Shown here piece by piece: positions 37,844 to 47,427 of a stretch of DNA of 64,000 nucleotides (positions are counted from its first letter, which is position 1; each line of letters starts with the position of its first letter). Source of the stretch: Xenorhabdus mauleonii (GTDB lineage: Bacteria; Pseudomonadota; Gammaproteobacteria; Enterobacterales; Enterobacteriaceae); NCBI RefSeq assembly GCF_900113945.1, contig NZ_FORG01000001.1, forward strand, positions 1-64,000, in the 5' to 3' direction. Under the pieces are notes generated by a model. It made no database searches. It was not told the DNA's origin and was given only the letters and a program-made list of their open reading frames with translations. The translations under genes and the position numbers were made by a program.

Positions 37844-39220
37844 TCAATCCGCCTTTATCACCGGCTTAATATCAATGCTATCCGCGTTGACATCCTTAAT
37901 ATGGTCTTTCGTCAATCTGTAAACAATCGGGCTGAGCAACGCGATTGCGATTAGGTTGGGAATTGCCATCATTGCGTTGAGGGTATCCGCCAGCAACCAG
38001 ACAAAAGTCAAGGACTGAGTGGCACCAATCGGCAATGCAATAATCCAGGCGATACGGAAAGGCACGACGGCTTTTGGCCCCAGTAAATACTGGATACATT
38101 TTTCACCGTAGAAGCTCCAACCCAAAATGGTTGTAAAGGCGAAAATCGCCAAGGCAACGGCAACAATATAGTTACCTCCCGGGATCGCTGCTGAGAAAGA
38201 AGCCGCAGTCAATGTTGCCCCTGTCTGACCTGTCAGCCAGCCACCCGTAATGACGATGGTCAAGCCGGTTACGGAGCAGACAATAATGGTGTCAATGAAA
38301 GTTCCCAACATGGCAATCAAACCCTGACGGATCGGGTTTTGGGTTTTGGCTGCGGCGTGAGCGATAGGGGCGCTTCCCATACCTGCTTCGTTAGAGAATA
38401 TGCCACGGGCAATACCAAAGCGGATCGCCGCCCAGACCGCAGCACCCGCAAATCCACCCTGAGCCGCGACAGGCGTGAAAGCAGATTTGATGATTAAAGC
38501 AAGGGCATCAGGAATGGCAGAAAGATTCATAGCCAGCACAATGATCCCGGCACCGAAGTAACCGACGGTCATAATCGGCACTAATTTTCCGGCCACATCA
38601 GAAATACGCTTAATGCCACCAATCAACACTGCCCCAACCAAGATAACCAAGATGCCCGCTGTTATGGCTTTTTCAATGCCAAAATTACTTTCCAGCACAT
38701 CTGCAACTGAGTTGGCCTGTACCGTATTGCCAATGCCAAAGCCAGCAATACTGCCGAAAAAGGCAAACAGTGTTCCCAGCCAAACCCACTTTTTCCCAAG
38801 GCCATTCTTGATGTAGTACATTGGGCCGCCAACATAATTGCCTTTTTTGTCGGTTTCACGGAAACGTACCGCCAGCACTGCTTCTGAATATTTTGTGGCC
38901 ATACCCACCAAGGCTGTCATCCACATCCAGAACAGTGCTCCCGGGCCGCCCATGACAATGGCTGTCGCGACACCCGCTATATTTCCTGTTCCAATTGTCG
39001 CTGACAGCGCTGTCATCAACGCATTGAAAGGTGAAATCTGGCCTTCGCCCCGTTTTTCATTTTTTTGGAAAAGTAGTTTGAAGCCCATTCCCAATTTACG
39101 GATGGGTAAGAAGGATAGACGGATCTGCATGAAAATACCGATGCCCAACAGCCCAATTAGCATTGGAATGCCCCATACTACCCCGTTTATTGCACCTAAC
39201 CATTGTGTAATCTGTTCCAT
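37844..39220 (-). CDS. Alanine or glycine:cation symporter (AGCS family)
   Basis: A 458-aa inner-membrane transporter with about 11 membrane segments that takes up alanine or glycine with sodium or protons. Family blocks include SATIGTGNIAGVATAIVMGG, the TKYSEAVLAVRFR region, GGPMYYIKNGLGKKW, FSNEAGMGSAPIAHAAAKT (AGCS signature) and LGWSFYGEKCIQYLLGPKA. ATG 39220 (MEQITQWLGAINGVVWG) with CGAGGG upstream is preferred over 39235. It is unrelated to motility but lies inside the flagellar region, next to a recombinase gene. Confidence 0.95.
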   Translation of the reverse strand: MEQITQWLGAINGVVWGIPMLIGLLGIGIFMQIRLSFLPIRKLGMGFKLLFQKNEKRGEGQISPFNALMTALSATIGTGNIAGVATAIVMGGPGALFWMWMTALVGMATKYSEAVLAVRFRETDKKGNYVGGPMYYIKNGLGKKWVWLGTLFAFFGSIAGFGIGNTVQANSVADVLESNFGIEKAITAGILVILVGAVLIGGIKRISDVAGKLVPIMTVGYFGAGIIVLAMNLSAIPDALALIIKSAFTPVAAQGGFAGAAVWAAIRFGIARGIFSNEAGMGSAPIAHAAAKTQNPIRQGLIAMLGTFIDTIIVCSVTGLTIVITGGWLTGQTGATLTAASFSAAIPGGNYIVAVALAIFAFTTILGWSFYGEKCIQYLLGPKAVVPFRIAWIIALPIGATQSLTFVWLLADTLNAMMAIPNLIAIALLSPIVYRLTKDHIKDVNADSIDIKPVIKAD

Positions 39221-39674
39221 ATACACCCTCGGCATTTAACGTAACAAGTTAGCAACAAAATTATTTCAATTAAATAAAGAGTATTTTTGAAAAATAAGCG
39301 AGAACTTATTCGCTATTACTGGCAGGAAAAATTAATACTGTGAGTTAAATCACTCGATTTGGTCATGTTCCAGCGAGTTAGTTGATAAGCATAATTATTT
39401 CATCACTTGCTATGCTGCGGCCGTCACACAGCAAACTTTTATCTCGAAATAATATCAATTAATGGTTTTTTGTATCGATTAAATAGGTATTATCTACATA
39501 ATAAATAGTCTCCATACTCAATGGATTTCAAATTGCATCGCGACGGCAAGGGAGAACATCCCCATGAGCATCGATAGCCGTATGTTTATAAAAACGGTGA
39601 CCGAGATAAGCGAGCGAAGTTAACAAAAAGGCAGTTTGAAAGACGAAATGTATAACGTAATTAAAGGATTATCA
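39221..39674. other. Intergenic region between symporter and recombinase genes
   Basis: About 450 bp, divergent. It contains the symporter promoter (not localised) and an ERIC-like element at 39513-39655 that runs up to the recombinase ribosome site AAAGGA. No obvious 26-bp hix-like crossover site was found by eye. Confidence 0.4.
39513..39655. repeat. ERIC-like element upstream of the serine recombinase gene
   Basis: About 140 bp. Starts CATACTCAATGGATTTCAAA, contains CATCCCCATGAGCAT and ACGGTGACCGAGATAAGCGA, and ends GGCAGTTTGAAAGACGAAATG then TATA. Confidence 0.82.
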
Positions 39675-40235
39675 GTGGCAAAAGTGGGTTACATCAGAGT
39701 GTCAACAAATGACCAAAATAGTGATTTACAAAGAAATGCACTCAACGGCATTAATTGTGAATTTATTTTTGAAGATAAAATCAGCGGAAGAACCGCTAAT
39801 CGTCCGGGTTTGAAGCGTGCCTTAAAACATCTTCATACCGGTGATACTTTGGTTGTTTGGAAATTGGATAGGTTGGGGCGAAGTGTAAAAAATCTGGTAA
39901 CCCTCATTTCTGAGTTGCATGAACGGGGGATCCACTTTCAAAGCCTGACTGACAGTATTGATACCAGTACTGCAATGGGGCGATTTTTTTTCCACGTAAT
40001 GAGTGCACTGGCAGAAATGGAACGCGAGTTGATTGTGGAAAGAACCAATGCCGGCTTGGCCGCAGCGCGGGAACAAGGCCGGATTGGCGGGCGCCCAGTG
40101 ATATTTACCGAAGAAGACAGGCAACAGGCCGCCCGATTGCTGGATAAGGGACATAGCCGCAAGCAGTTATCGATTCTTTACAATGTGTCACTTTCTACGA
40201 TTTATAAATACTTACCCGTGAATTTATTAAAGTGA
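39675..40235 (+). CDS. Serine recombinase, DNA invertase/resolvase (Hin/Pin) family
   Basis: A 186-aa site-specific recombinase. The catalytic domain has GYIRVSTNDQNSDLQRNAL (nucleophile Ser), the KLDRLGRSVKNL block and ALAEMERELIVERTNAGLAAA, continuing GRIGGRPVIF. A C-terminal helix-turn-helix (RKQLSILYNVSLSTIYKYLP) binds DNA. The GTG at 39675 with AAAGGA upstream is chosen; the longer in-frame ATG at 39636 lies inside the ERIC-like element. It stands alone on the plus strand between the flhBA and che genes. Whether it inverts a local segment or acts elsewhere is unknown. Confidence 0.92.
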   Translation: MAKVGYIRVSTNDQNSDLQRNALNGINCEFIFEDKISGRTANRPGLKRALKHLHTGDTLVVWKLDRLGRSVKNLVTLISELHERGIHFQSLTDSIDTSTAMGRFFFHVMSALAEMERELIVERTNAGLAAAREQGRIGGRPVIFTEEDRQQAARLLDKGHSRKQLSILYNVSLSTIYKYLPVNLLK

Positions 40236-40344
40236 ACAGTGATAAATGAAAAGTGAGAAATAAAAAATAAAAATGAGACAAAAGGATGAGAAATAAACAG
40301 TATTGAGGCTGGCGTTTGGGCCAGCCACCAGACTCACCCAAACG

Positions 40345-40370
40345 AGAACAAAACTTTTAAGTTTTGTTCT
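40345..40370. terminator. Bidirectional terminator between the recombinase and cheZ
   Basis: Perfect 12-bp stem AGAACAAAACTT / AAGTTTTGTTCT with a two-base loop. It lies between two convergent genes and has A-rich and T-rich flanks suitable for both directions. Confidence 0.82.
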
Positions 40371-40462
40371 TTAATATTCTATTTATAAAAAAGTTACGAT
40401 TAAAATATTATTTGTTAATTACAACTTGCTAACTACAGCTCGTTAAATACTCGCACTCGTTA

Positions 40463-41119
40463 TCAAAATCCCAAACTATCCAGCAAATCATCAACTTGTT
40501 CTTGGTTGGCAATAACACCTGCACCATTTTGGTTGACTTGAGGGCCATTAAGAAGACTATCGTTCTCTTTTTTCGCTTTAGCTATCTGGTCAGAGGGCAT
40601 ATTTTCCATTAATACCATAACCAATTGTTTTTCCAGTTCCTGAATGACTTCCATCATCCGTTTGATTACCTGCCCAGTCAGATCCTGAAAGTCTTGAGCC
40701 ATCATGATCTCAAGTAATTGGGCATTGGTAAATGAGGCATAGTCAGGCACAAGGTTTAGATAATTCCTTGTGTCCGTTACCAGTGAACGGGCATCTGTCA
40801 GATCCACATTTTTTGGGTTGGCAAACCACTCATCCCAACGTTCGGTCAAGGATTTTGCAGATGCTTCCAATTCGTTCTGACGAGGCTGCGCTGCTTCAAC
40901 GCAGTTCAGCACTCTTTCAGCCGCCTGTGCCGTCATTTGGACAACGTAATTCAATCGCTCCCTTGCATCTGGGATCGCCTCAGCCGCCTGAGCAATAGTT
41001 TGATCCAATCCCAGTTCACGCAGGCTATCACGCAACATTCTCGTTAATTGCCCGATACGACTGATTATTTCACTGGTTGGGATCGCCTCATCTCTCGGCA
41101 TGACTGGATTTTCACTCAT
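40463..41119 (-). CDS. cheZ: CheZ, CheY-P phosphatase
   Basis: A 218-aa dimeric helical protein that dephosphorylates CheY-P. The active segment [20 protein letters not shown], with the essential Gln (Gln147 in E. coli numbering) in QDLTGQ, is intact. The C-terminal CheY-binding tail [11 protein letters not shown] is also present. It ends the che operon, 9 bp after cheY, and is followed by the shared terminator. Confidence 0.97.
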   Translation of the reverse strand: MSENPVMPRDEAIPTSEIISRIGQLTRMLRDSLRELGLDQTIAQAAEAIPDARERLNYVVQMTAQAAERVLNCVEAAQPRQNELEASAKSLTERWDEWFANPKNVDLTDARSLVTDTRNYLNLVPDYASFTNAQLLEIMMAQDFQDLTGQVIKRMMEVIQELEKQLVMVLMENMPSDQIAKAKKENDSLLNGPQVNQNGAGVIANQEQVDDLLDSLGF

Positions 41120-41128
41120 TTTGTCTCC

Positions 41129-41518
41129 TTAGAGCCCCAATTTTTCAAATATTTTATCGAGTTTCTCTTCTAAAATAGCGGCGGTAAATGGTTTCACGAC
41201 ATAACCACTGGCACCAGCCTGTGCGGCTGCAATAATGTTTTCTTTTTTCGCTTCTGCCGTGACCATCAAAACAGGCAGCGCTGCCAATTTTTCTTCACTA
41301 CGAATTGTTTTCAGCAATTCGAGTCCATCAATATTTGGCATATTCCAGTCAGAAATAACGAAATCAAATTCAGCAGTACGAAGTTTAGTCAATGCTTCTG
41401 CACCGTCCTGCGCTTCGTCTACATTATTGAACCCCAACTCTTTCAGTAGATTACGTACAATTCGACGCATAGTTGAAAAGTCATCGACTACCAAAAATCT
41501 CAGATCCTTACTTGCCAT
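41129..41518 (-). CDS. cheY: CheY, chemotaxis response regulator
   Basis: A 129-aa single receiver domain. The acidic pocket is [12 protein letters not shown] (Asp12, Asp13), the phosphoacceptor Asp57 is in [12 protein letters not shown], Thr/Lys switch residues are in MVTAEAKKE and YVVKPFT. It carries phosphate from CheA to the FliM switch. ATG 41518 gives the family start MASKDLRFL with AGGAG upstream; the ATG at 41539 is too long. An unusual 149-bp gap with a repeat element separates it from cheB. Confidence 0.97.
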   Translation of the reverse strand: MASKDLRFLVVDDFSTMRRIVRNLLKELGFNNVDEAQDGAEALTKLRTAEFDFVISDWNMPNIDGLELLKTIRSEEKLAALPVLMVTAEAKKENIIAAAQAGASGYVVKPFTAAILEEKLDKIFEKLGL

Positions 41519-41546
41519 AAAAACTCCTTGGAATTTCACTTGTCCG

Positions 41547-41664
41547 GCAGCACTTTTTATAAAAATACGTTATAAAAAACACGCTATAACAATACGTTAT
41601 AAAAGTACGCCATAAAAACGGATTACAAAAACGCATTACGAAACGTATAAAAAAATAGTGCTGC
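41547..41664. repeat. Degenerate 13-bp tandem repeats flanked by inverted ends, between cheB and cheY
   Basis: About seven units of the type TACGTTATAAAAA (variants CACGCTATAACAA, TACGCCATAAAAA, CGGATTACAAAAA) run from about 41566 to 41655. The array is bracketed by GCAGCACTTTTTATA (41547) and TATAAAAAAATAGTGCTGC (ending at 41664), which are inverted copies. No known element was matched. Confidence 0.65.
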
Positions 41665-41688
41665 AAAAATTAACATCAAATACAACTG

Positions 41689-42741
41689 CTAAATACGAAC
41701 CGATTGGCCCATGCTGATTTTGGCCAGCATCGCTTTACTGATTTTTTGGAGATCCATCACATCATCCACTGCCCCTAGCTGGATAGCCGCACGCGGCATT
41801 CCAAAGACCACACAACTGGCTTCATCTTGTGCCAAGGTATAGGCTCCCGCTTGTTTCATTTCCAATAATCCCGCGGCACCATCACTGCCCATTCCGGTCA
41901 GAATGACTCCCACGGCATTACGCCCCGCATATCTGGCAACAGAGCGGAATAAAACATCAACGGAAGGACGATGCCGGTTAACCGGCAAGGTGTCAGTTAT
42001 CATGATTTGATAATTCGCCCCACTGCGGCAAAGTTCCATATGGCGATCGCCCGGTGCAATGTATGCATGGCCCGGCAAAACACGTTCGCCATCCTCAGCT
42101 TCTTTCACGGTAATTTGGCTCAATTTATTGAGTCTTTCAGCAAATGAGCGTGTGAAACCTGGGGGCATATGCTGTGTTATCAGCAAGGCCGGACTGGTAA
42201 CCGGCAAGGGTTGCAGCAGGTTTTTGATTGCCTCTGTTCCCCCCGTCGAAGCACCAACGGCTATCAGTTTCTCACTGGACAGCAGTGGCTTGAAATTCAG
42301 TGGAGCTGAAACCCCAGAGTCGGCTTTGATGGTGCTGATTTTTGCCTGCGCCGCTGCCCGAATCTTTTCAGCAATCAATTCACTGTAAGCCAGCATGCCA
42401 TCACGGATACCAAGCTGTGGTTTAGTGACAAAATCCACCGCCCCCAATTCCAGTGCTTTCAGTGTGATTTCTGAACCTTTTCCTGTCAGGGAAGAAACCA
42501 TCACAACTGGCATGGGGCGCAATCGCATTAATTTTTCAAGAAAATCAATGCCATCCATGCGAGGCATTTCAACATCCAACGTTAATACCTGCGGGTTGTG
42601 TTTTTTGATTAAATCACGGGCAACAAATGGATCCGGTGCACAATCCACCACTTCCATATCAGGATGACTATTGATAATTTCCCGCATGATTTGGCGCATC
42701 AGCGCCGAATCATCCACACAAAGAACAGTTATTTTATTCAT
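41689..42741 (-). CDS. cheB: CheB, receptor methylesterase / glutamine deamidase
   Basis: A 350-aa two-domain protein. The receiver domain has [13 protein letters not shown] and the phosphoacceptor in [15 protein letters not shown]. The esterase domain has the catalytic Ser in [12 protein letters not shown], His in [18 protein letters not shown] and Asp in [15 protein letters not shown]. It demethylates the chemoreceptors, counteracting CheR. Its start overlaps the cheR end by 8 bp. Confidence 0.97.
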   Translation of the reverse strand: MNKITVLCVDDSALMRQIMREIINSHPDMEVVDCAPDPFVARDLIKKHNPQVLTLDVEMPRMDGIDFLEKLMRLRPMPVVMVSSLTGKGSEITLKALELGAVDFVTKPQLGIRDGMLAYSELIAEKIRAAAQAKISTIKADSGVSAPLNFKPLLSSEKLIAVGASTGGTEAIKNLLQPLPVTSPALLITQHMPPGFTRSFAERLNKLSQITVKEAEDGERVLPGHAYIAPGDRHMELCRSGANYQIMITDTLPVNRHRPSVDVLFRSVARYAGRNAVGVILTGMGSDGAAGLLEMKQAGAYTLAQDEASCVVFGMPRAAIQLGAVDDVMDLQKISKAMLAKISMGQSVRI

Positions 42742-43621
42742 GACCCCTCCTTGCCCGACCTACACCGTAAACGGTCTGTCCTTGCAAGTAGAACTCTCGG
42801 CTAATTTGAGTGACGTTTTCGGAATGCCCCGCAAAGAGCAAACCGTCTGGTTTTAAGAAGTTGACGAAACGGCGCAAGATCCTTTCCTGCGTCTTTTTGT
42901 CAAAATAAATCATGACATTGCGGCAGAATATCGCATCAAATTTCTCATCGAGCGCCCAATCAGAATCCAACAGGTTTAAATGTTGAAAACTGACCAGATC
43001 AGCCAACACAGGGCGCACGCGTGCGTAACCCTCAAAAAGCCCTACCCCTTTGAAAAAATATTTTTTCTTTTGGCTCTCGCTGAGTGTTTGCAATTCTTCC
43101 AGCCGATAGACACCTTGCCGGGCTTTTTCCAGCACACTGGTATCAATATCGCTGCCAATGATTTTTATCCTATTTGATCTATGCCCCAGTGAATCACACA
43201 GAGTCATTGCAATTGAGTATGGCTCCTCCCCTGTTGAAGCGGCTGCGCTCCAAACACGGTATGTTCCACCATTTTTCCGGCTGGCATGGGCTGCCAGAAT
43301 AGGAAAATGATGTGCTTCCCTGAAAAATGCCGTGAGATTGGTGGTCAATGAGTTGATGAACAATTCCCACTCTTCGCTATGGATATCGTGTTCCAGAATT
43401 GACAAATATTGACCAAAGTTATCTAACCCTAATACACGTAACCGCCTGACTAAGCGGTTATAGACCATTTCACGTTTATTTTTTGCCAGTACAATGCCAG
43501 CTCGTTGATAGATAAACTGGCAGATGCGCTCAAATTGCGCATCTGACAAAGCATGCCGCTGGAGCATAAAGTTCAGCGGCGCTGTAGCATCAGTATCTGA
43601 AGCTATTAAATTGGATTTCAT
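42734..43621 (-). CDS. cheR: CheR, chemoreceptor methyltransferase
   Basis: A 295-aa SAM-dependent enzyme that methylates glutamates on receptor signalling helices. The N-terminal helical domain carries [20 protein letters not shown]. The catalytic domain has [15 protein letters not shown], the SAM motif [19 protein letters not shown] and [18 protein letters not shown]. It lies 15 bp after the receptor gene and overlaps cheB. Confidence 0.97.
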   Translation of the reverse strand: MKSNLIASDTDATAPLNFMLQRHALSDAQFERICQFIYQRAGIVLAKNKREMVYNRLVRRLRVLGLDNFGQYLSILEHDIHSEEWELFINSLTTNLTAFFREAHHFPILAAHASRKNGGTYRVWSAAASTGEEPYSIAMTLCDSLGHRSNRIKIIGSDIDTSVLEKARQGVYRLEELQTLSESQKKKYFFKGVGLFEGYARVRPVLADLVSFQHLNLLDSDWALDEKFDAIFCRNVMIYFDKKTQERILRRFVNFLKPDGLLFAGHSENVTQISREFYLQGQTVYGVGRARRGHE

Positions 43622-43636
43622 CTGACCTCAGTGTAC

Positions 43637-45253
43637 TTAATCTACAACATACTCATTGGTCATGTTTGATGCAGAAGACCCTTGACGCCGGTGTGACGCG
43701 TTTTCAGGCAGTTCAAATTGTGTCACTGTTTTCACTAGCATATCGGCTTTATCTTCAAGTGCGGAGGCAGCCGCCGCAGATTGTTCGACCAAGGCCGCAT
43801 TCTGTTGCGTAACTTGATCCATTTGGCTAACAGCCTGAGCAACTTGGTGGATCCCTCGGCTTTGTTCATCAGAAGCCGCAGCAATTTCAGCCATGAGATC
43901 GGTGACTCGATTAACTGATATAACGAGTTCATCCATCGTTTGCCCTGCATGATTGACCAGCTCTGAGCCTTGGTTCACACGGTGGACGGATTCGTCGATA
44001 AGCACTTTTATCTCTTTTGCTGCTTCAGCACTTCTTTGTGCCAAGTCGCGCACTTCACCGGCCACGACAGAGAATCCGCGTCCCTGTTCGCCAGCTCGGG
44101 CTGCTTCAACTGCGGCATTCAATGCCAGAATATTGGTCTGGAATGCAATACCATCAATCACGCTGATGATGGCGCTGATTTTTTTCGAACTATTGGTAAT
44201 TTCATCCATAGTGGCGACAACGCTGGTTGTCAGCTCTCCGCCTTTTGACGCAACCTGAGAAGCTGATACCGCCAGTTCACTCGCCTGACGCGCATTTTCT
44301 GCGTTTTGCTTAACCGTTACGGTCAGCTCTTCCATACTGGCCGCAGTTTCTTCCAGTGAGGCCGCCTGCTCTTCTGTACGTGACGAGAGGTCGGTATTGC
44401 CTTGTGTGATTTCCTGAATACCGACATACATTTGGTTGGTATTGTCACGCACTGCACCAATTGAAGTGATCAGTGAATTTTGCATATCACGTAGCTGCTT
44501 AAATATATCCCCAATTTCATCATTGGTCGTGACAGCAATTTCTTTATTCAGGCGTCCATCTGCCACATCCTGAAAACACGCTCTCATATTGGCGAAGGGT
44601 CTGAGAAGATTGCGTTTCAGCCACCAGTGAGCCGCCAGGGCAACAATGAATACCATTAAAATTGAGCCGAAGAACATCGCTATAGCGGTTTTGTAATAAA
44701 GCGCCGCGTCTGCTACCACATCCGCAATATTATTATTGAGGTACTTCATGTAGTTGTTATAGGCAACTTCCATTCGGCTCTGATACGTTTCTGTAGGTTG
44801 GTCATGAAAAGCCGGAAAGTTTCCGCTGTAGAGATAATCATTCAGCTCTTTTAATGCATTAAAATATTCTTGGTAAGAACGTTCTATTTCAGCCAATAAA
44901 GCATCTCTTTGTTGATTTTCGCCAACCTGAGGCAATGAAATAAACTTGGAGAAATTTCGTTCTGCTTCATTAAAAGAACTTTTAAGTAATGCTTCCATTA
45001 CTTCGATTCTATCTTTCGGTTGCCCCACTTTTTGGGCAAGTGCGATTTTGTTCAGAGTGTTACGTGTTTGTAACAATGCAGCCCAGCTCAACCCAAGGGT
45101 ATCTCTCCGTTGCGTTCCCAGATCAATTCTCTCAATATATGTCTGGTCAGTATGAATTATTCCCAATGACAAACCACTCGAAATAATTTGCATTACACAA
45201 AACATCATCAATAACAGATACAGGCTGGTTGATATGCGAAGCTTGCCTAACAT
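43637..45253 (-). CDS. Methyl-accepting chemotaxis protein (Tsr/Tar class), lacks NWETF tail
   Basis: A 538-aa receptor. Membrane segment 1 is about residues 8-30 ([20 protein letters not shown]), then a four-helix periplasmic sensor domain to about 185, membrane segment 2 ([20 protein letters not shown]), a HAMP domain and the signalling hairpin with the tip [20 protein letters not shown] and [20 protein letters not shown]. It ends NMTNEYVVD, without the CheR/CheB docking pentapeptide, so it may depend on the partner receptor for adaptation. ATG 45253 (MLGKLRIS) with AGGTGA upstream is preferred to 45280. The ligand cannot be inferred. Confidence 0.95.
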   Translation of the reverse strand: MLGKLRISTSLYLLLMMFCVMQIISSGLSLGIIHTDQTYIERIDLGTQRRDTLGLSWAALLQTRNTLNKIALAQKVGQPKDRIEVMEALLKSSFNEAERNFSKFISLPQVGENQQRDALLAEIERSYQEYFNALKELNDYLYSGNFPAFHDQPTETYQSRMEVAYNNYMKYLNNNIADVVADAALYYKTAIAMFFGSILMVFIVALAAHWWLKRNLLRPFANMRACFQDVADGRLNKEIAVTTNDEIGDIFKQLRDMQNSLITSIGAVRDNTNQMYVGIQEITQGNTDLSSRTEEQAASLEETAASMEELTVTVKQNAENARQASELAVSASQVASKGGELTTSVVATMDEITNSSKKISAIISVIDGIAFQTNILALNAAVEAARAGEQGRGFSVVAGEVRDLAQRSAEAAKEIKVLIDESVHRVNQGSELVNHAGQTMDELVISVNRVTDLMAEIAAASDEQSRGIHQVAQAVSQMDQVTQQNAALVEQSAAAASALEDKADMLVKTVTQFELPENASHRRQGSSASNMTNEYVVD

Positions 45254-45310
45254 GTAATCACCTCGTTTAAACGGCTGCATAACGCAGCCGTGGTTATCGC
45301 TATTATTTTT

Positions 45311-47014
45311 TTAGAATGTTTCCCAATTGGATGGGTCTTCCACATCACTGCTTTTTTTCAGTGCAGGAGAATTCGTTTTATTAGCTGGAGGATTTGACGT
45401 CTTTTTAGTCAAGAAAACTTCATGTTTTCTTTTTTCAGGCTGTGTCCTTTCTGCCTGCTCCGGTAGCTGAAACAACGAAACGGCTTTGGTCAGTATCTTG
45501 GCCTGCTCTTCCAATGCCGCAGCCGCAGCCGCAGACTGTTCAACCAATGACGCGTTTTGTTGAGTCACTCTATCCATTTCTGAAATAGCGACGCCGACCT
45601 GAGTAATTCCTCGACTTTGCTCATCCGAAGCCGATGCAATTTCTCCCATGATATCGGTCACACGAGTCACTGAATCGACGATTTTATTCATCGTTTCGCC
45701 CGCGCTTTCTACCTGCATGGAGCCGGTATCAGTGCGATTGACAGAATCTTCAATCAGCGCTTTGATTTCTTTTGCTGCTTCAGCACTGCGTTGCGCCAAA
45801 TTACGTACTTCACCCGCTACAACGGCAAAACCACGGCCATGCTCACCAGCACGGGCTGCTTCTACCGCCGCATTCAGTGCAAGGATATTGGTCTGGAACG
45901 CAATGGCATCAATCACACCGGTGATATCAGAAATTTTGCGAGAACTGTCAGCGATGTCATGCATGGTCTGAACAACATTAGCTACCACTTTACCTCCCTG
46001 ACGGGCGATATCAGAGGCGTTGTCAGCCAGGTTGCTGGCTTGGCGGGCATTATCAGCATTTTGTTTTACTGTCGCCGTCAGCTCTTCCATGCTGGCCGCC
46101 GTTTCTTCCAATGAAGCCACTTGCTGTTCAGTGCGTGAAGAGAGGTCATTGTTACCTGCGGCAATTTCGCTGGTACCGGTATAGATGGTTTCAGTGCTTT
46201 GATGGACGCTTCTGACGGTGTTGATCAGTTCTTCCTGCATATGTCTCAGGCCGACAGCCAACATGCCCATTTCATTGCCAGAAGAAATGCGAATGGTCTG
46301 GGTCAAATCACCTTTAGAGAAGGCCTTGATGCTGTCCAGCAAATGATTCAATGGCTCAATCAACGCCTTACGCAACCCGATCCAGCTTACTGTAATCACA
46401 CCAACCAACAGCACAAATATGGTAATCAGGCTGATGATAACATTGCGATAAGCGACATCAGCCGCATCGGAGACTTCACCATAAAGTTTGTCATTCGTGC
46501 TCAGATAGGAAATATATTCCGCATCAAACGCATTCTGTAAAACAGTGGTTGGCTGGTCAAAAAAGCCTTTGAAATTTCCCTTTGAAAGCATGCTATCCAG
46601 ATCTTTCAAGGCCTTAAGGTAGTCACGGTGAGTTTGTTTCAATTGCTGGAAACGCTCTAAATCATGGAGAGCCAACACTGGCAACTTCTCAAATTTTTCA
46701 AAACGGCGCTCCGCACGAGTAATATTGGCTCTGGCCTCTACCCAGATATCGTCCATATCCTGATCATTCTCAACATTCTGAACTTTTGAGATCATGACGA
46801 TAGCAATGCGGTTCAGGTTATTACGGGCCTGCAGCATGTTAATCCAGCTTTCGTCCAGTAATTTTTGCTGCTCGCGAATTTGATCCATCATATCAAAGGC
46901 TTCTGTATCCTTCTTCAAGTTACTGAAGAACAGGCCTCCGGAGATAAACTGCAAAGCACCAAATAGTACGATGACTGCAATAAGTCCCGTCACTATTTTC
47001 ATTCGGTTAAACAT
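45311..47014 (-). CDS. Methyl-accepting chemotaxis protein with NWETF docking tail
   Basis: A 567-aa receptor, first gene of the operon MCP-MCP-cheR-cheB-cheY-cheZ. Segment 1 is [20 protein letters not shown], the periplasmic domain runs to about residue 190, segment 2 is [20 protein letters not shown], then HAMP and the signalling hairpin ([40 protein letters not shown]). It ends in SNWETF, the high-affinity CheR/CheB tether, as in Tar and Tsr. A perfect sigma28 promoter stands 35 bp upstream. Confidence 0.96.
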   Translation of the reverse strand: MFNRMKIVTGLIAVIVLFGALQFISGGLFFSNLKKDTEAFDMMDQIREQQKLLDESWINMLQARNNLNRIAIVMISKVQNVENDQDMDDIWVEARANITRAERRFEKFEKLPVLALHDLERFQQLKQTHRDYLKALKDLDSMLSKGNFKGFFDQPTTVLQNAFDAEYISYLSTNDKLYGEVSDAADVAYRNVIISLITIFVLLVGVITVSWIGLRKALIEPLNHLLDSIKAFSKGDLTQTIRISSGNEMGMLAVGLRHMQEELINTVRSVHQSTETIYTGTSEIAAGNNDLSSRTEQQVASLEETAASMEELTATVKQNADNARQASNLADNASDIARQGGKVVANVVQTMHDIADSSRKISDITGVIDAIAFQTNILALNAAVEAARAGEHGRGFAVVAGEVRNLAQRSAEAAKEIKALIEDSVNRTDTGSMQVESAGETMNKIVDSVTRVTDIMGEIASASDEQSRGITQVGVAISEMDRVTQQNASLVEQSAAAAAALEEQAKILTKAVSLFQLPEQAERTQPEKRKHEVFLTKKTSNPPANKTNSPALKKSSDVEDPSNWETF

Positions 47015-47048
47015 GACTTCCCTTTTGTAATAGATTGCTATGCCAGTG

Positions 47049-47075
47049 TTATCGGCAGGCTTAAAGGGAACTTTA
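47049..47075 (-). promoter_or_regulatory. Sigma28 (FliA) promoter of the receptor-che operon
   Basis: On the minus strand TAAAGTTC (47068-47075), 11 bases, then GCCGATAA (47049-47056). The match to the enteric FliA consensus is nearly perfect. Confidence 0.92.
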
Positions 47076-47327
47076 TGCGTAATTATAAAAATTGATTTTA
47101 TGTGGTGGGTTTTTGATCTGGGACAATTTTTATGCGGAATTGTAAAACGGCTGTTTGAGCGGAACGCATGAGGTTTTTTGGTTGATGGAGGATGGGGAGT
47201 TGGGTTTCAAGTGAGGATTGCCAGTAAAAACCAGTTAACCAAATGGGGGGATTTCAGATGAAAGAGCCTGGGAAAAAGATGTTCTTGATATGGCTGTAAT
47301 CTTCATTTGATGAACGGAATTTGATTA
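47076..47327. other. Intergenic region between che operon promoter and adhesin terminator
   Basis: About 250 bp with no plausible ORF. No repeats or regulatory sites were recognised. Confidence 0.4.
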
Positions 47328-47357
47328 AAAAAGTGCTGAAAAAAACCAGCACTTTTT
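47328..47357 (-). terminator. Rho-independent terminator after the inverse autotransporter gene
   Basis: Stem AAAAAGTGCTG / CAGCACTTTTT with an A-rich loop, 71 bases after the adhesin stop. The flanking A and T runs could let it work in both directions. Confidence 0.85.
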
Positions 47358-47427
47358 CATTAATATGAATTCCCTTCATAAAAGGGAATTTTATTAGCAG
47401 AAAGTGAATTAAATATACATTACCGTC

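Noticed and set aside
39513-40370. A second local invertible segment around the serine recombinase
   Set aside because: No inverted pair of suitable 26-bp sites was found by eye; the only strong inverted repeat is the terminator hairpin at 40345.
41566-41655. Possible CRISPR array
   Set aside because: Units are only about 13 bp, contiguous and degenerate, with no spacers and no cas genes.
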